Shown here: in pieces, positions 29,688-36,566 of the stretch
Layout of the letters: each line of letters starts with the position of its first letter
Numbering within the stretch: position 1 is the first letter of the stretch
DNA from: Eggerthellaceae bacterium
GTDB taxonomy: Bacteria > Actinomycetota > Coriobacteriia > Coriobacteriales > Eggerthellaceae
Direction of reading: 5' to 3'
DNA length: 36,566 bases
Assembly (NCBI GenBank): GCA_017432445.1
Contig: JAFRJC010000188.1
Location: 1 to 36,566, forward strand
The notes under the pieces: generated by a model
Database searches by the model: none
Told to the model about the DNA's origin: nothing
What the model saw: the letters and a program-made list of their open reading frames with translations, nothing else
Made by a program: the position numbers and the translations under genes

Positions 29688-32039
29688 TTATTCGGGAAAG
29701 TACACAGGCAGAGTCTTCTTGTATTCCTTCGTCGACACTAGCACGCGCGCCTCAAGGCCGCACATCTCCTTCATCTGCTCGACGTAGCCGTCGAGTTCCT
29801 CCTGGGACTTCGCGTGCACCATCGTGTACAGGTTGTAGGGCCACTTTTCGGAATAGGGACGGCAGTAGCAATGCGACACATACGGCAAATGCGCGAACGC
29901 ATGCCCTATCTCGCATGCGCGCTCGTCGGGAACATTCCAAACGGTCATTCCGTTGAAGGCGTAACCGAGTTTCTGATGGCGGACGAAGGCGCCGAAACGC
30001 CGCAAGAGCCCCTCCGACTTCCATTGCTCCAGGCGGGAGATGACGCGCTCCTCGCTAACAGCCTCCCCTATCTCGCTTGCAACGAATCGAGCAGCGTCCT
30101 GGAAGGGGTGCTCTCCTCGCGCGTCTCGCGAAATGCAACGAACAAGCGAAACATCGAACGGGTCGGCTACGTCAAACGACGCTTTTCCGAAAGCCCTGCG
30201 ATGCGCGCATTCGGCCTTCTTCGCAAGCTTTGGCGAACACGTGGCTCCGGCATGCGCATCCTTGGGATTCATGGTCTTGACTTGCCGCTCCTGACCGTGC
30301 TTGCTGAAGTCAACGCGAATCTTGAACATCGCTGTGACCGGAAGGTTCAAGATATCGTCGCAGCCGGTTTCCGCGGCGACTTCGCAGACGAGCTGCTCCA
30401 GACGTTCTTTGGAAGGGGCGATGGCGGTGAACCAAACGTTGAACTCGGCGGGCCGCAGGTAGTTGTGCGTCACCTCGGGATGCGCGCTGATCAGCTCCGC
30501 AGCGCGATCGACGGCATCCTGGTCGCCCGAAACCTTGACTGCGACGAGCGTCGACGTATATCCGAGCTTCTTCGAGGACAGCGAGGCGCAGACCTGCCGA
30601 ATCGTACGGTCCGCGCGCAGCGCTTCGACGGAATCAAGCACCTGGGCTCGCGTCAGCCCCAAGCGCTCTGCCAGCGTGCCGTACGGATCATGCTCGAGGG
30701 GAAATCCGCTTTGGATTTCGTCGAGCACGAGCTTGCGGGCGACCTTTTTCGGAATATAGGCGCAGTAGGGCTCCTCTGCCAGGTAATCTCCCGTCGCAGC
30801 CAAGGCGCGCGCCCGACAGCCGCCGCACACGCCCTTGTACTCGCAGGCACCGCACTTCCCCTTGAGACGATCGTAATGGCGCAGGTCGTCGAAGACCGGC
30901 GACGTCTCCCAGATTTCCGAGAACGGCTTCTCCTTGACGTTGCCCAGCTGCATGTCGAAGTATCCGCACGGTTGCACATCGCCTACATGGCTGATGAACG
31001 CGAACGTGATGCCGCCCAGGCAACCGCGGGTCATAGCCTCCATTCCAAAACGCCTAACCAACGCCGTCTGGTCTGCATCTTCCGCTTTGGGGGAATCTGG
31101 CGAGTGCGGGGGGCGCGATTGGCCGCAGGGAGCGGCCTCGCCTGCGGCGTGACCGGAGGCAAGCGCGTCACTCGTGCCGCCAGACTCCTCCAAGGCGCTG
31201 AGTTGGCGGATGATGCGGTAGTACTGCGGAGCATCCGTCGGCTTGAAATGCATCGGGCTCGTCTTTTGGCAATGGTAGGCCCAGGTGAGCACTTCCTCGT
31301 ACTCCTCGGGCGACAGCTCCACGTCGACCAGATCTTCGCCGCGCCCCGTGGGCACGAGCAAGAACGGATGGAACGCCTCGGCCCCCTCGGATTGCGCAAG
31401 GTCGTGCATCTGCTCGACGAGATGGTTGTTCATCTTGGTGATCGTCGTGTTCACCTGCACGCCCACGCCGTGTGCGCGCAGGTTTCGCATGCCGGCGATT
31501 GTCTCGTCGAACGCGCCCGCCTTCCCGCGAAACGCGTCTTGACCCGCTGCATCGGGAAAATCGAGCGAAACGGACACGCGTGGAATCCCGTGCTCGGCGA
31601 TCTTGCGCGCACACTCGTCGTCAATGAGCGTGCCGTTCGTGCCTATGACTGGACGCATCCCCTTGTCACGCGCATAGTCGATGATGTCCCAGATGTCTTC
31701 GCGCATGAGCGGCTCGCCGCCCGTGAGGATGAGGATGGGGTCCGTGATGCTCGCGATGTCGTCCATGACGCGCTTGCACTCTTCCAGGGTTAGCTCTCCC
31801 GGATACGGCTCGCAGTGAGCCGCCGCCCTGCAATGCGCGCAGGAAAGGTTGCAGCTTCGCGTGATCTCCCATGCGATGATGCGTGGCGCCTTGATGCCCG
31901 TGCGCTCCTCGAACGCCCGCGCCGCCGCGCCCGCGCCCGGCCGATGCGAATGCCCAGATGCTGCATGCAACCCCTGATGCGCGGCTCTATGCGAACCTGA
32001 ATGACCCTGAGGGCACCCGGTATCATTCGTTATAACCAT
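29688..32039 (-). CDS. Three-domain heme synthesis protein: AhbD-like radical SAM + AhbA-like + AhbB-like siroheme decarboxylase
   Basis: A 783-residue fusion. Residues 56-430 are a radical SAM/SPASM enzyme of the AhbD (heme b synthase) group: WEITRSCNLSCAHCRAAAH with cluster cysteines C63, C67, C70, GGEP at 107-110, and C-terminal cluster cysteines (C340, C358, C396, C399, C405, C408, C426). Residues 434-580 match AhbA (FPLEHDPYGTLAERLGL, LGYTSTLVAVKV, THNYLRPAEFNVWFT). Residues 627-783 match AhbB (RRFGAFVRHQKLGYAFNGMTVWNVP, SHCYCRPYSEKWPYNLYTMVH, KTLPVYF). Together they would decarboxylate siroheme and make heme from Fe-coproporphyrin. The N-terminus is His-rich (six in 32 residues), and 283-325 is a low-complexity insert. 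GAGGAG precedes the ATG; AhbC is 46 nt upstream. Confidence 0.87.
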   Translation of the reverse strand: MVITNDTGCPQGHSGSHRAAHQGLHAASGHSHRPGAGAAARAFEERTGIKAPRIIAWEITRSCNLSCAHCRAAAHCEPYPGELTLEECKRVMDDIASITDPILILTGGEPLMREDIWDIIDYARDKGMRPVIGTNGTLIDDECARKIAEHGIPRVSVSLDFPDAAGQDAFRGKAGAFDETIAGMRNLRAHGVGVQVNTTITKMNNHLVEQMHDLAQSEGAEAFHPFLLVPTGRGEDLVDVELSPEEYEEVLTWAYHCQKTSPMHFKPTDAPQYYRIIRQLSALEESGGTSDALASGHAAGEAAPCGQSRPPHSPDSPKAEDADQTALVRRFGMEAMTRGCLGGITFAFISHVGDVQPCGYFDMQLGNVKEKPFSEIWETSPVFDDLRHYDRLKGKCGACEYKGVCGGCRARALAATGDYLAEEPYCAYIPKKVARKLVLDEIQSGFPLEHDPYGTLAERLGLTRAQVLDSVEALRADRTIRQVCASLSSKKLGYTSTLVAVKVSGDQDAVDRAAELISAHPEVTHNYLRPAEFNVWFTAIAPSKERLEQLVCEVAAETGCDDILNLPVTAMFKIRVDFSKHGQERQVKTMNPKDAHAGATCSPKLAKKAECAHRRAFGKASFDVADPFDVSLVRCISRDARGEHPFQDAARFVASEIGEAVSEERVISRLEQWKSEGLLRRFGAFVRHQKLGYAFNGMTVWNVPDERACEIGHAFAHLPYVSHCYCRPYSEKWPYNLYTMVHAKSQEELDGYVEQMKEMCGLEARVLVSTKEYKKTLPVYFPE

Positions 32040-32085
32040 GTTCTCCTCTTCGTCACCAAAGGGAACGTTTCCCTATGATGCCCAT

Positions 32086-33324
32086 CTATTCTTCAGCAGG
32101 ACGCTCCAGAACCGGCTCGGGATCTCCCTCGCGCGGAGCGATTTCCTCGTCGGTGAGGTAACACGCCGGGTCCGGCGCCCACAGGTCTCCCGTAGCCGCC
32201 TCGGCACGCACGCGGAAGTTTCCTCCGCAGATGTCCAGGAAGCGACAGCTCTTGCAGCGACCCTTCACGAACGGACGCTTGTCCTTCAACCTGAACATGA
32301 GCTCGCTTTGCTCAGTCGTGCGGCTCACATCGGTCCATATCTGCGAGAACGGCCTCTCCTTCACGTTGCCGAAGCTGAAGTGCCGCCAGAACTGGTCGGC
32401 ATACACTTCGCCATCCCAGCTGATGCACGAGATGCCGTTTCCAGTCGAGTTGCCCTGGTTCCACTGGAGCAGCTGCATGACGTCGCGCGCACGCTCGGGA
32501 TCCTCCTTGCACAGCTCCATGTACACGAACGGGGCGTCAGCGTGGTTGTCCACCGTCAGAATCTCGGGCTTGCCGCCCTCGTCGAACCACGCGCGCGTGA
32601 GGTCCATGATGTGGCGCACGACCGCACGCGTCTGCTCATGCGTCAGGTCCATATCCATCATCTCGGATCCACGACCGGTGTAGACCAAGTGGTAGAAGCA
32701 AGCCCGCTGTATGTCATAGGCGCGCATGACATCGAAGACGTCGTCGATCTCGGTGTAGTTCAGTTTGTTGATCGTGAAGCGCAAACCCACCTTGATGCCT
32801 GCCGCCTTCGCATTCATGACGCCCTCCAGCGAGCGGTCGAACGCGCCGGGCATGCCGCGAAACGCATCGTGCGTCTCGCGCGCACCGTCGATGGAAATGC
32901 CCACATAGGACAGCCCCACTTCTGCGAACTGGCGGGCGAGCTCGGGCGTGATGAGTGTTCCGTTCGTGGAGATGACAACGCGCATCCCCGCCTGCTTGGC
33001 GTAGTGCATGAGCTCGAGCAGATCCCCGCGCACACACGGCTCCCCGCCGCTGAACAGCAGCACGGGGCATCCGAATGCAGCTAAGTCGTCGATCATTGCT
33101 TTCGCCTCGTCGGTCGAAAGCTGGTCGTAGCGCTGCGCGTCGGAACCGGCATAGCAATGGCGACAGCGCAGGTTGCACGTCTTCGTGCAGTTCCACACCA
33201 CAACTGGTTTCTTATCCTTTGAGAACTGGAGCAGCCCGCTCGGAAGCTCCTTGGAACGCCGCTTGTAGCGCAGTACATCCGATGGTTCCACTGCGCCACA
33301 ATACAGCTTGGAAATTCCAATCAC
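32086..33324 (-). CDS. ahbC: AhbC: 12,18-didecarboxysiroheme deacetylase, radical SAM
   Basis: A 412-residue radical SAM/SPASM enzyme of the AhbC/NirJ group, which removes acetate side chains from didecarboxysiroheme to give Fe-coproporphyrin III. The N-terminus MIGISKLYCGAVEPSDVLRY and LLQFSKDKKPVVVWN are signatures of this group. Cluster cysteines are C50, C54 and C57 (CNLRCRHC). The C-terminal cluster motif KGRCKSCRFLDICGGNFRVRAEA is complete. Start placed at GTG 33324 to fit the family N-terminus; GTG 33336 is the alternative, and neither has a strong ribosome-binding site. It is the first gene of the two-gene heme operon. NirJ (heme d1) is less likely since no other nir gene is near. Confidence 0.87.
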   Translation of the reverse strand: MIGISKLYCGAVEPSDVLRYKRRSKELPSGLLQFSKDKKPVVVWNCTKTCNLRCRHCYAGSDAQRYDQLSTDEAKAMIDDLAAFGCPVLLFSGGEPCVRGDLLELMHYAKQAGMRVVISTNGTLITPELARQFAEVGLSYVGISIDGARETHDAFRGMPGAFDRSLEGVMNAKAAGIKVGLRFTINKLNYTEIDDVFDVMRAYDIQRACFYHLVYTGRGSEMMDMDLTHEQTRAVVRHIMDLTRAWFDEGGKPEILTVDNHADAPFVYMELCKEDPERARDVMQLLQWNQGNSTGNGISCISWDGEVYADQFWRHFSFGNVKERPFSQIWTDVSRTTEQSELMFRLKDKRPFVKGRCKSCRFLDICGGNFRVRAEAATGDLWAPDPACYLTDEEIAPREGDPEPVLERPAEE

Positions 33325-33592
33325 GTTTCCACACACTCTCTCTTCAGCCGCCTGAAAGCAGGCGGAACCCAGATTGCATAGTAGCCTTCAGCCAGCGTAA
33401 GCGTAACTGCGAAAATGGGTAGTTTTTAAATAATGCCTTTTCAAACCCCATGGATTCCAAACAGTGTAGCACGACCGAGAGGATAGACCTCCTTCTAATT
33501 GCATCACCCAATCCATGGCTATAACGTTCAGGAAAGATACACAGGAAAGGCAACGCATGCGCCAAAACGGCCCCATACAAGAAGCGACCCGC

Positions 33593-35179
33593 TTACGACT
33601 CGCTTCTGACGAACTCGATGAACTCGTTGCGCGAATGAACGTCAAACTTGCGGTAGAGGTTCTTCTGATGGAAGCGCACGGTACTCTCGGACACGACGAG
33701 CTTTTCGGCGATATAGCCGCAAGAGAAACCCTGCGCGGTGAGGAATGCCACCTCGACCTCGCGGGGCGTAAGGCCATACTTGACAGTATAGTTGTCAATG
33801 CGGCTTTGCAAGATAACGAGCGGATCGACTTCTTGGACAGCGGCCTGGTCTGACAGATCGGATTCCTGGACACTTGCTGGGTCTTCCTGATTGTCCCCTT
33901 GCACCCGATCCGCTCCGACAGTCAAAGGAGATTCGGTTCCGGCAATCTGGGCATCCTCGAGCCCTTCCGCTCTCCTTGCGGGCGAAACGGCCGGCTGCGA
34001 GAAGAGTCCGATTGGGCCGAACGCGCTTCGGTACGCAAACTCCGTTATTGCAAAGGCCGCAACGAGCACGATGACCCCGATGCCGGCGACACCGCCCAGG
34101 TTTTGCATGCTATGAGGGAGCAAGTCACCCAAAGCGTCCCCCATCGTCACCGCAAGCGCACCGTTTGCACAGATGAGAACAATCCCGGCAAGAAAGACAC
34201 GTGGGATGCGCAGCGCCGAAAACAGGGAGGGGAACACCACCCAATGCAGAAAGTGAGAGCAGAACACTGCTGCCAGGAACAAGCCCACGGCAATCTGGAT
34301 CGACAGGCGCACCGAGAAGCACGAAAACGCCAGCGCCACGACGACGAGCAGGAATTGGGGCAGCCACAGGGCATGGGTCCAGCGATCAGATTTCAACAAC
34401 AAGGCGAACGTTGCGCCCAGAACGGCAACGGCTGCCACACCGAACGCCACATAGTTTGGTGACCAGTCATATAACCAGGTCAGATGCTCTGCAATGCCAT
34501 AGAGAATCGTGGCAAGGAAACTGGAAACCAGCAGCATCACGACGGTGATCCAGGGCACACGCGCTGCTTGCGAGTAACCAAGCGGGCCATCTGGCGTGCA
34601 TGATTCAAGATCGGGATCGAGGAGCAATGCCGATGAGCCCATAACGAAAGCCGCCACCGCAGCCACAGCCAGAGCAGGCACGACGCCCAGGTTGGGCACC
34701 CCCATGATGATGCAGCCCGAAAGGGCGAGGCCGCCGATTGACGCAATCGCGATTGCACGCGCCTCATAACAGCTCAGCAGCAGCATCCATGCGAACATGA
34801 GCACTGCGGAGCTCAGCCCTCCCACAAGCGCCACCGCCCAGCCAAATGCCCCAGCCTCGTCGAGCGCAAATACTGCAGCTGCGGCAATTGCTCCTACTGT
34901 TGCGGCTATCAGGGCTTTCGTGCCAACCTTGAACCACCTGAACCATCCAGAGCAGGCAAGCAGCGCAAGCATAACCAGGCAAGCACAGGAACGCAGACCG
35001 TACCAGACGTCGACGGACTCAATGACGCCATTTGACAGGTATCCCACGAAGCCGAGCGAGAGCATGCGCGTATAACCGATTAAACACCCGAAGCCAACCG
35101 CGAGCAAGACGTACCCGCGCACACCAGGCTTTGGGCTCGGCCTATTGGCTGTGGGCTGTCGTTGCTCTGTCGGTGTCAC
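33593..35179 (-). CDS. LuxR-family regulator with 12-helix membrane domain
   Basis: A 528-residue protein. Residues about 20-400 form some twelve hydrophobic segments resembling a transporter-like sensor; about 405-460 is a polar linker rich in Gln/Asp/Ser; the C-terminus (about 468-528) is a LuxR/GerE helix-turn-helix (YGLTPREVEVAFLTAQGFSCGYIAEKLVVSESTVRFHQKNLYRKF). This membrane-LuxR layout is characteristic of Eggerthellaceae, where such regulators often sit beside the genes they control. The start is GTG with GAGGA 7 nt upstream. It lies upstream of ahbC on the same strand with a 268-nt gap. Its signal is unknown. Confidence 0.9.
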   Translation of the reverse strand: MTPTEQRQPTANRPSPKPGVRGYVLLAVGFGCLIGYTRMLSLGFVGYLSNGVIESVDVWYGLRSCACLVMLALLACSGWFRWFKVGTKALIAATVGAIAAAAVFALDEAGAFGWAVALVGGLSSAVLMFAWMLLLSCYEARAIAIASIGGLALSGCIIMGVPNLGVVPALAVAAVAAFVMGSSALLLDPDLESCTPDGPLGYSQAARVPWITVVMLLVSSFLATILYGIAEHLTWLYDWSPNYVAFGVAAVAVLGATFALLLKSDRWTHALWLPQFLLVVVALAFSCFSVRLSIQIAVGLFLAAVFCSHFLHWVVFPSLFSALRIPRVFLAGIVLICANGALAVTMGDALGDLLPHSMQNLGGVAGIGVIVLVAAFAITEFAYRSAFGPIGLFSQPAVSPARRAEGLEDAQIAGTESPLTVGADRVQGDNQEDPASVQESDLSDQAAVQEVDPLVILQSRIDNYTVKYGLTPREVEVAFLTAQGFSCGYIAEKLVVSESTVRFHQKNLYRKFDVHSRNEFIEFVRSES

Positions 35180-35355
35180 GTGCGGTCCTCGGACGGGTTT
35201 AAACTATGACGCACAATTATGACTTACACGATGCGCAGTTTTCAACCAATGCCCCTACGACAGTTCACCAATCTTTCACGATACAGCCGGGGTGGGACGC
35301 AGTACCTTGAGTTCGATAATTGCCTCGTCAGCGAACTTGGGCCATACTTGGGTTC

Positions 35356-36165
35356 ATGAGACGAATCCGACAGATGCTTTGCGAAAGGGGCGCGCTTGCG
35401 GCGGCGCTCGGCATCTTCGCGGCGACATTGGCGGCAGGGGCGGCTTGGGCCTACCGGCGCTATAGCGCCAGGACGTATCTTCGCTTCGAGACGATGTTCG
35501 GAAAGGCCCGCGTCTACCAAGTGGCCGACGATGAAGGAGAAGCGGTGCGCCTACTTGAAGTAGGCGGTATCGTGCAATCAGGCACGTACCTGGAGGAACG
35601 CTACACCGAGCTCGTCTTCGATTACCTGAAACGCTACGACGCGCTCTTCGAGCTTAACCCTGCAGCGCAGAGCATCTGCGTGCTGGGCTGCGGCGGTTAC
35701 GATTATCCCGAGCACCTCATAGCCAACCATCCCGACACGATCGTGGACGCCGTCGAGATCGACCCTGCCATTACGGCAATCGCACGACGCTACTTCTACC
35801 TCGACCGCCTCATCGAGGAATACGAAACCGAGCAGACGGGAAGGCTGAGCCTCGTTTGCGCCGATGCGCTCGAGCATTTGCAGGCATGCGGGAAGCGCTA
35901 CGACGCCATCGTCAACGACACCTTCGACGCAGGAGAGCCACCAGAGCACCTGACGACGCGCGCGTTCGCCCTTGCCGCGAAGGACTGCCTCGCTCCCGGC
36001 GGCATGTATTTGACCAACATCGTCTCGGCCCTCGAAGGTCCTGGCGCGCAGTTCCTAAACGAGCAGGTCGCCCTGCTCGAAAGCGTCTTCGACGGCGTCG
36101 AGGTGCTGCCTTGCGACAAAGACTCCGTTTCCGTCCAGGACAACGTCATCGTCATCGCACGATAA
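35356..36165 (+). CDS. Membrane-anchored spermidine synthase-like / class I methyltransferase fold protein
   Basis: A 269-residue protein. An N-terminal helix (about 12-33: GALAAALGIFAATLAAGAAWAY) anchors it in the membrane. The remainder is a Rossmann-type fold like spermidine synthase: VRLLEVGGIVQSGTYLEER, ICVLGCGGYDYPEHL (motif I), VDAVEIDPAITAIARRYF, a DAL acid motif, and YDAIVNDTFDAGEPPEHLTT. Whether it makes polyamines or methylates a substrate is unclear; fused spermidine-synthase-like proteins are common and poorly understood. The ATG at 35356 is chosen over an upstream TTG at 35320. No strong ribosome-binding site is visible. It is divergent from the LuxR gene. Confidence 0.75.
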   Translation: MRRIRQMLCERGALAAALGIFAATLAAGAAWAYRRYSARTYLRFETMFGKARVYQVADDEGEAVRLLEVGGIVQSGTYLEERYTELVFDYLKRYDALFELNPAAQSICVLGCGGYDYPEHLIANHPDTIVDAVEIDPAITAIARRYFYLDRLIEEYETEQTGRLSLVCADALEHLQACGKRYDAIVNDTFDAGEPPEHLTTRAFALAAKDCLAPGGMYLTNIVSALEGPGAQFLNEQVALLESVFDGVEVLPCDKDSVSVQDNVIVIAR

Positions 36166-36186
36166 CCGCATGACAAGGAGTGCTCG

Positions 36187-36566
36187 CTATTCGGGTTTTC
36201 CCGCCGCCACGAGCACGATCGTGATCACCATGAGAACGAGGCCGGCCCAATCGTATACGCTGAACACAGTGCCTATCAGCACAGCCGAGCAGACGGTGGC
36301 GCTCACGGGCTCCATGGCGCCGAGCTGGCTTCCCTGAACGGGGCCGATGATCGACAGGCCGTGAAGGAACAGGAAAAAGGCGGCAAAGGTCCCCACGACG
36401 GCGATGATCGCCAACGCTGCAATCCCTTTCGCATCCAGCTGGGGGATGAGGGCGCTTCCCAAGACACTCCCCCCGCTCGCAATGGCATCGATACCCGGCA
36501 CGGCAAAGGCGCACGCCCAAACCACGGCAGCCGCGATGCCGCCAACCAACATGCCCACCCCAACGG
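36187..36566 (-). CDS. EamA/DMT-family transporter, truncated by window edge
   Basis: The C-terminal about 126 residues of a drug/metabolite transporter; the 5' part lies beyond the right edge. Visible are several hydrophobic helices, including VGTFAAFFLFLHGLSIIGPVQGSQLGAMEPVSATVCSAVLIGTVFSVYDWAGLVLMVITIVLVAAG, the usual second EamA repeat with the GAMEPV turn. It converges on the spermidine-synthase-like gene with 21 nt between stops. This is the third EamA-type transporter in the window; substrate unknown. Confidence 0.85.
   Translation of the reverse strand, partial: VGVGMLVGGIAAAVVWACAFAVPGIDAIASGGSVLGSALIPQLDAKGIAALAIIAVVGTFAAFFLFLHGLSIIGPVQGSQLGAMEPVSATVCSAVLIGTVFSVYDWAGLVLMVITIVLVAAGKPE

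Noticed and set aside
29814..31793. Long plus-strand open frame across the heme fusion gene
   Set aside because: Antisense to well-supported radical SAM and decarboxylase domains; low-quality composition and no ribosome-binding site.
32086..33324. Reading ahbC as nirJ (heme d1 synthesis)
   Set aside because: AhbC and NirJ are similar, but no nirS, nirF or nirN is near, while AhbA-, AhbB- and AhbD-like domains are next door.
1..36566. tRNA, rRNA, CRISPR, insertion sequence or prophage genes
   Set aside because: No cloverleaf-like sequence, no regular spaced repeats, and no transposase, integrase or phage proteins were found on reading both strands.

Overview
The window reads as chromosomal DNA of an anaerobic, high-GC actinobacterium of the class Coriobacteriia, most likely family Eggerthellaceae (Eggerthella/Slackia/Gordonibacter-like). 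Supporting signs are a Gram-positive style lipoprotein and membrane-anchored surface protein beside a System I cytochrome c maturation (ccm) locus; a siroheme-dependent (Ahb) heme route; a tandem Mop/TOBE molybdate-pterin binding protein; a LuxR regulator carried on a 12-helix membrane domain, a type greatly expanded in Eggerthellaceae; and strong Shine-Dalgarno motifs in GC-rich genes. The genus is a guess. There is no rRNA, tRNA, CRISPR array, insertion sequence or prophage that I can support.

Layout. 1-4.3 kb: an amino-acid-type solute-binding lipoprotein (-), a 750-bp lower-GC non-coding stretch, ahcY (+) and a low-complexity surface protein (+), closed by a perfect bidirectional hairpin. 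4.4-10.0 kb: the ccm locus on the minus strand in transcription order ccmE-ccmF-(structured 170-bp gap)-ccmA-ccmB-ccmC-ccmD. 10-13 kb: a di-Mop protein with a hairpin-rich leader, an EamA transporter, PPK2, and a large palindromic repeat. 13-17 kb: a UPF0158/DUF4298 protein divergent from a SWIM zinc-finger protein, and a ferredoxin-domain aldo/keto reductase. 17-25 kb: proA, asparaginase, MATE exporter, RarD-like permease, an iron-sulfur-type flavoprotein, cysK. 25-29.5 kb: small unknowns, a lipoprotein, an NTPase fused to a DUF523/TudS domain, pckA, and a HIT protein. 29.7-33.3 kb: a two-gene heme operon. 33.6-36.6 kb: a membrane LuxR regulator, a membrane-anchored spermidine-synthase-like protein and a truncated EamA permease.

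The central theme is heme. Siroheme-to-heme conversion normally needs AhbA, AhbB, AhbC and AhbD. Here AhbC is followed by a single 783-residue protein that joins an AhbD-like radical SAM enzyme to an AhbA-like and an AhbB-like domain, so two genes appear to encode the whole branch. Heme from this route would supply the ccm locus. Its CcmE is also unusual: it appears to hold two CcmE-like OB domains in tandem. The first ends in a CxxxY heme-attachment motif instead of HxxxY, and the second ends just where such a motif should begin. No ccmG, ccmH or ccmI lies in the window.

A second theme is palindromic DNA. There are perfect hairpins sharing a GGAC-N-GTCC core (two near-identical copies with a compensatory base-pair change), a 26-bp-arm inverted repeat with a nested hairpin, and a GGGG(T/C)GAGTGATC motif. 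The di-Mop leader, the ccmF-ccmA gap and the ahcY leader also contain structures that could be regulatory RNA.
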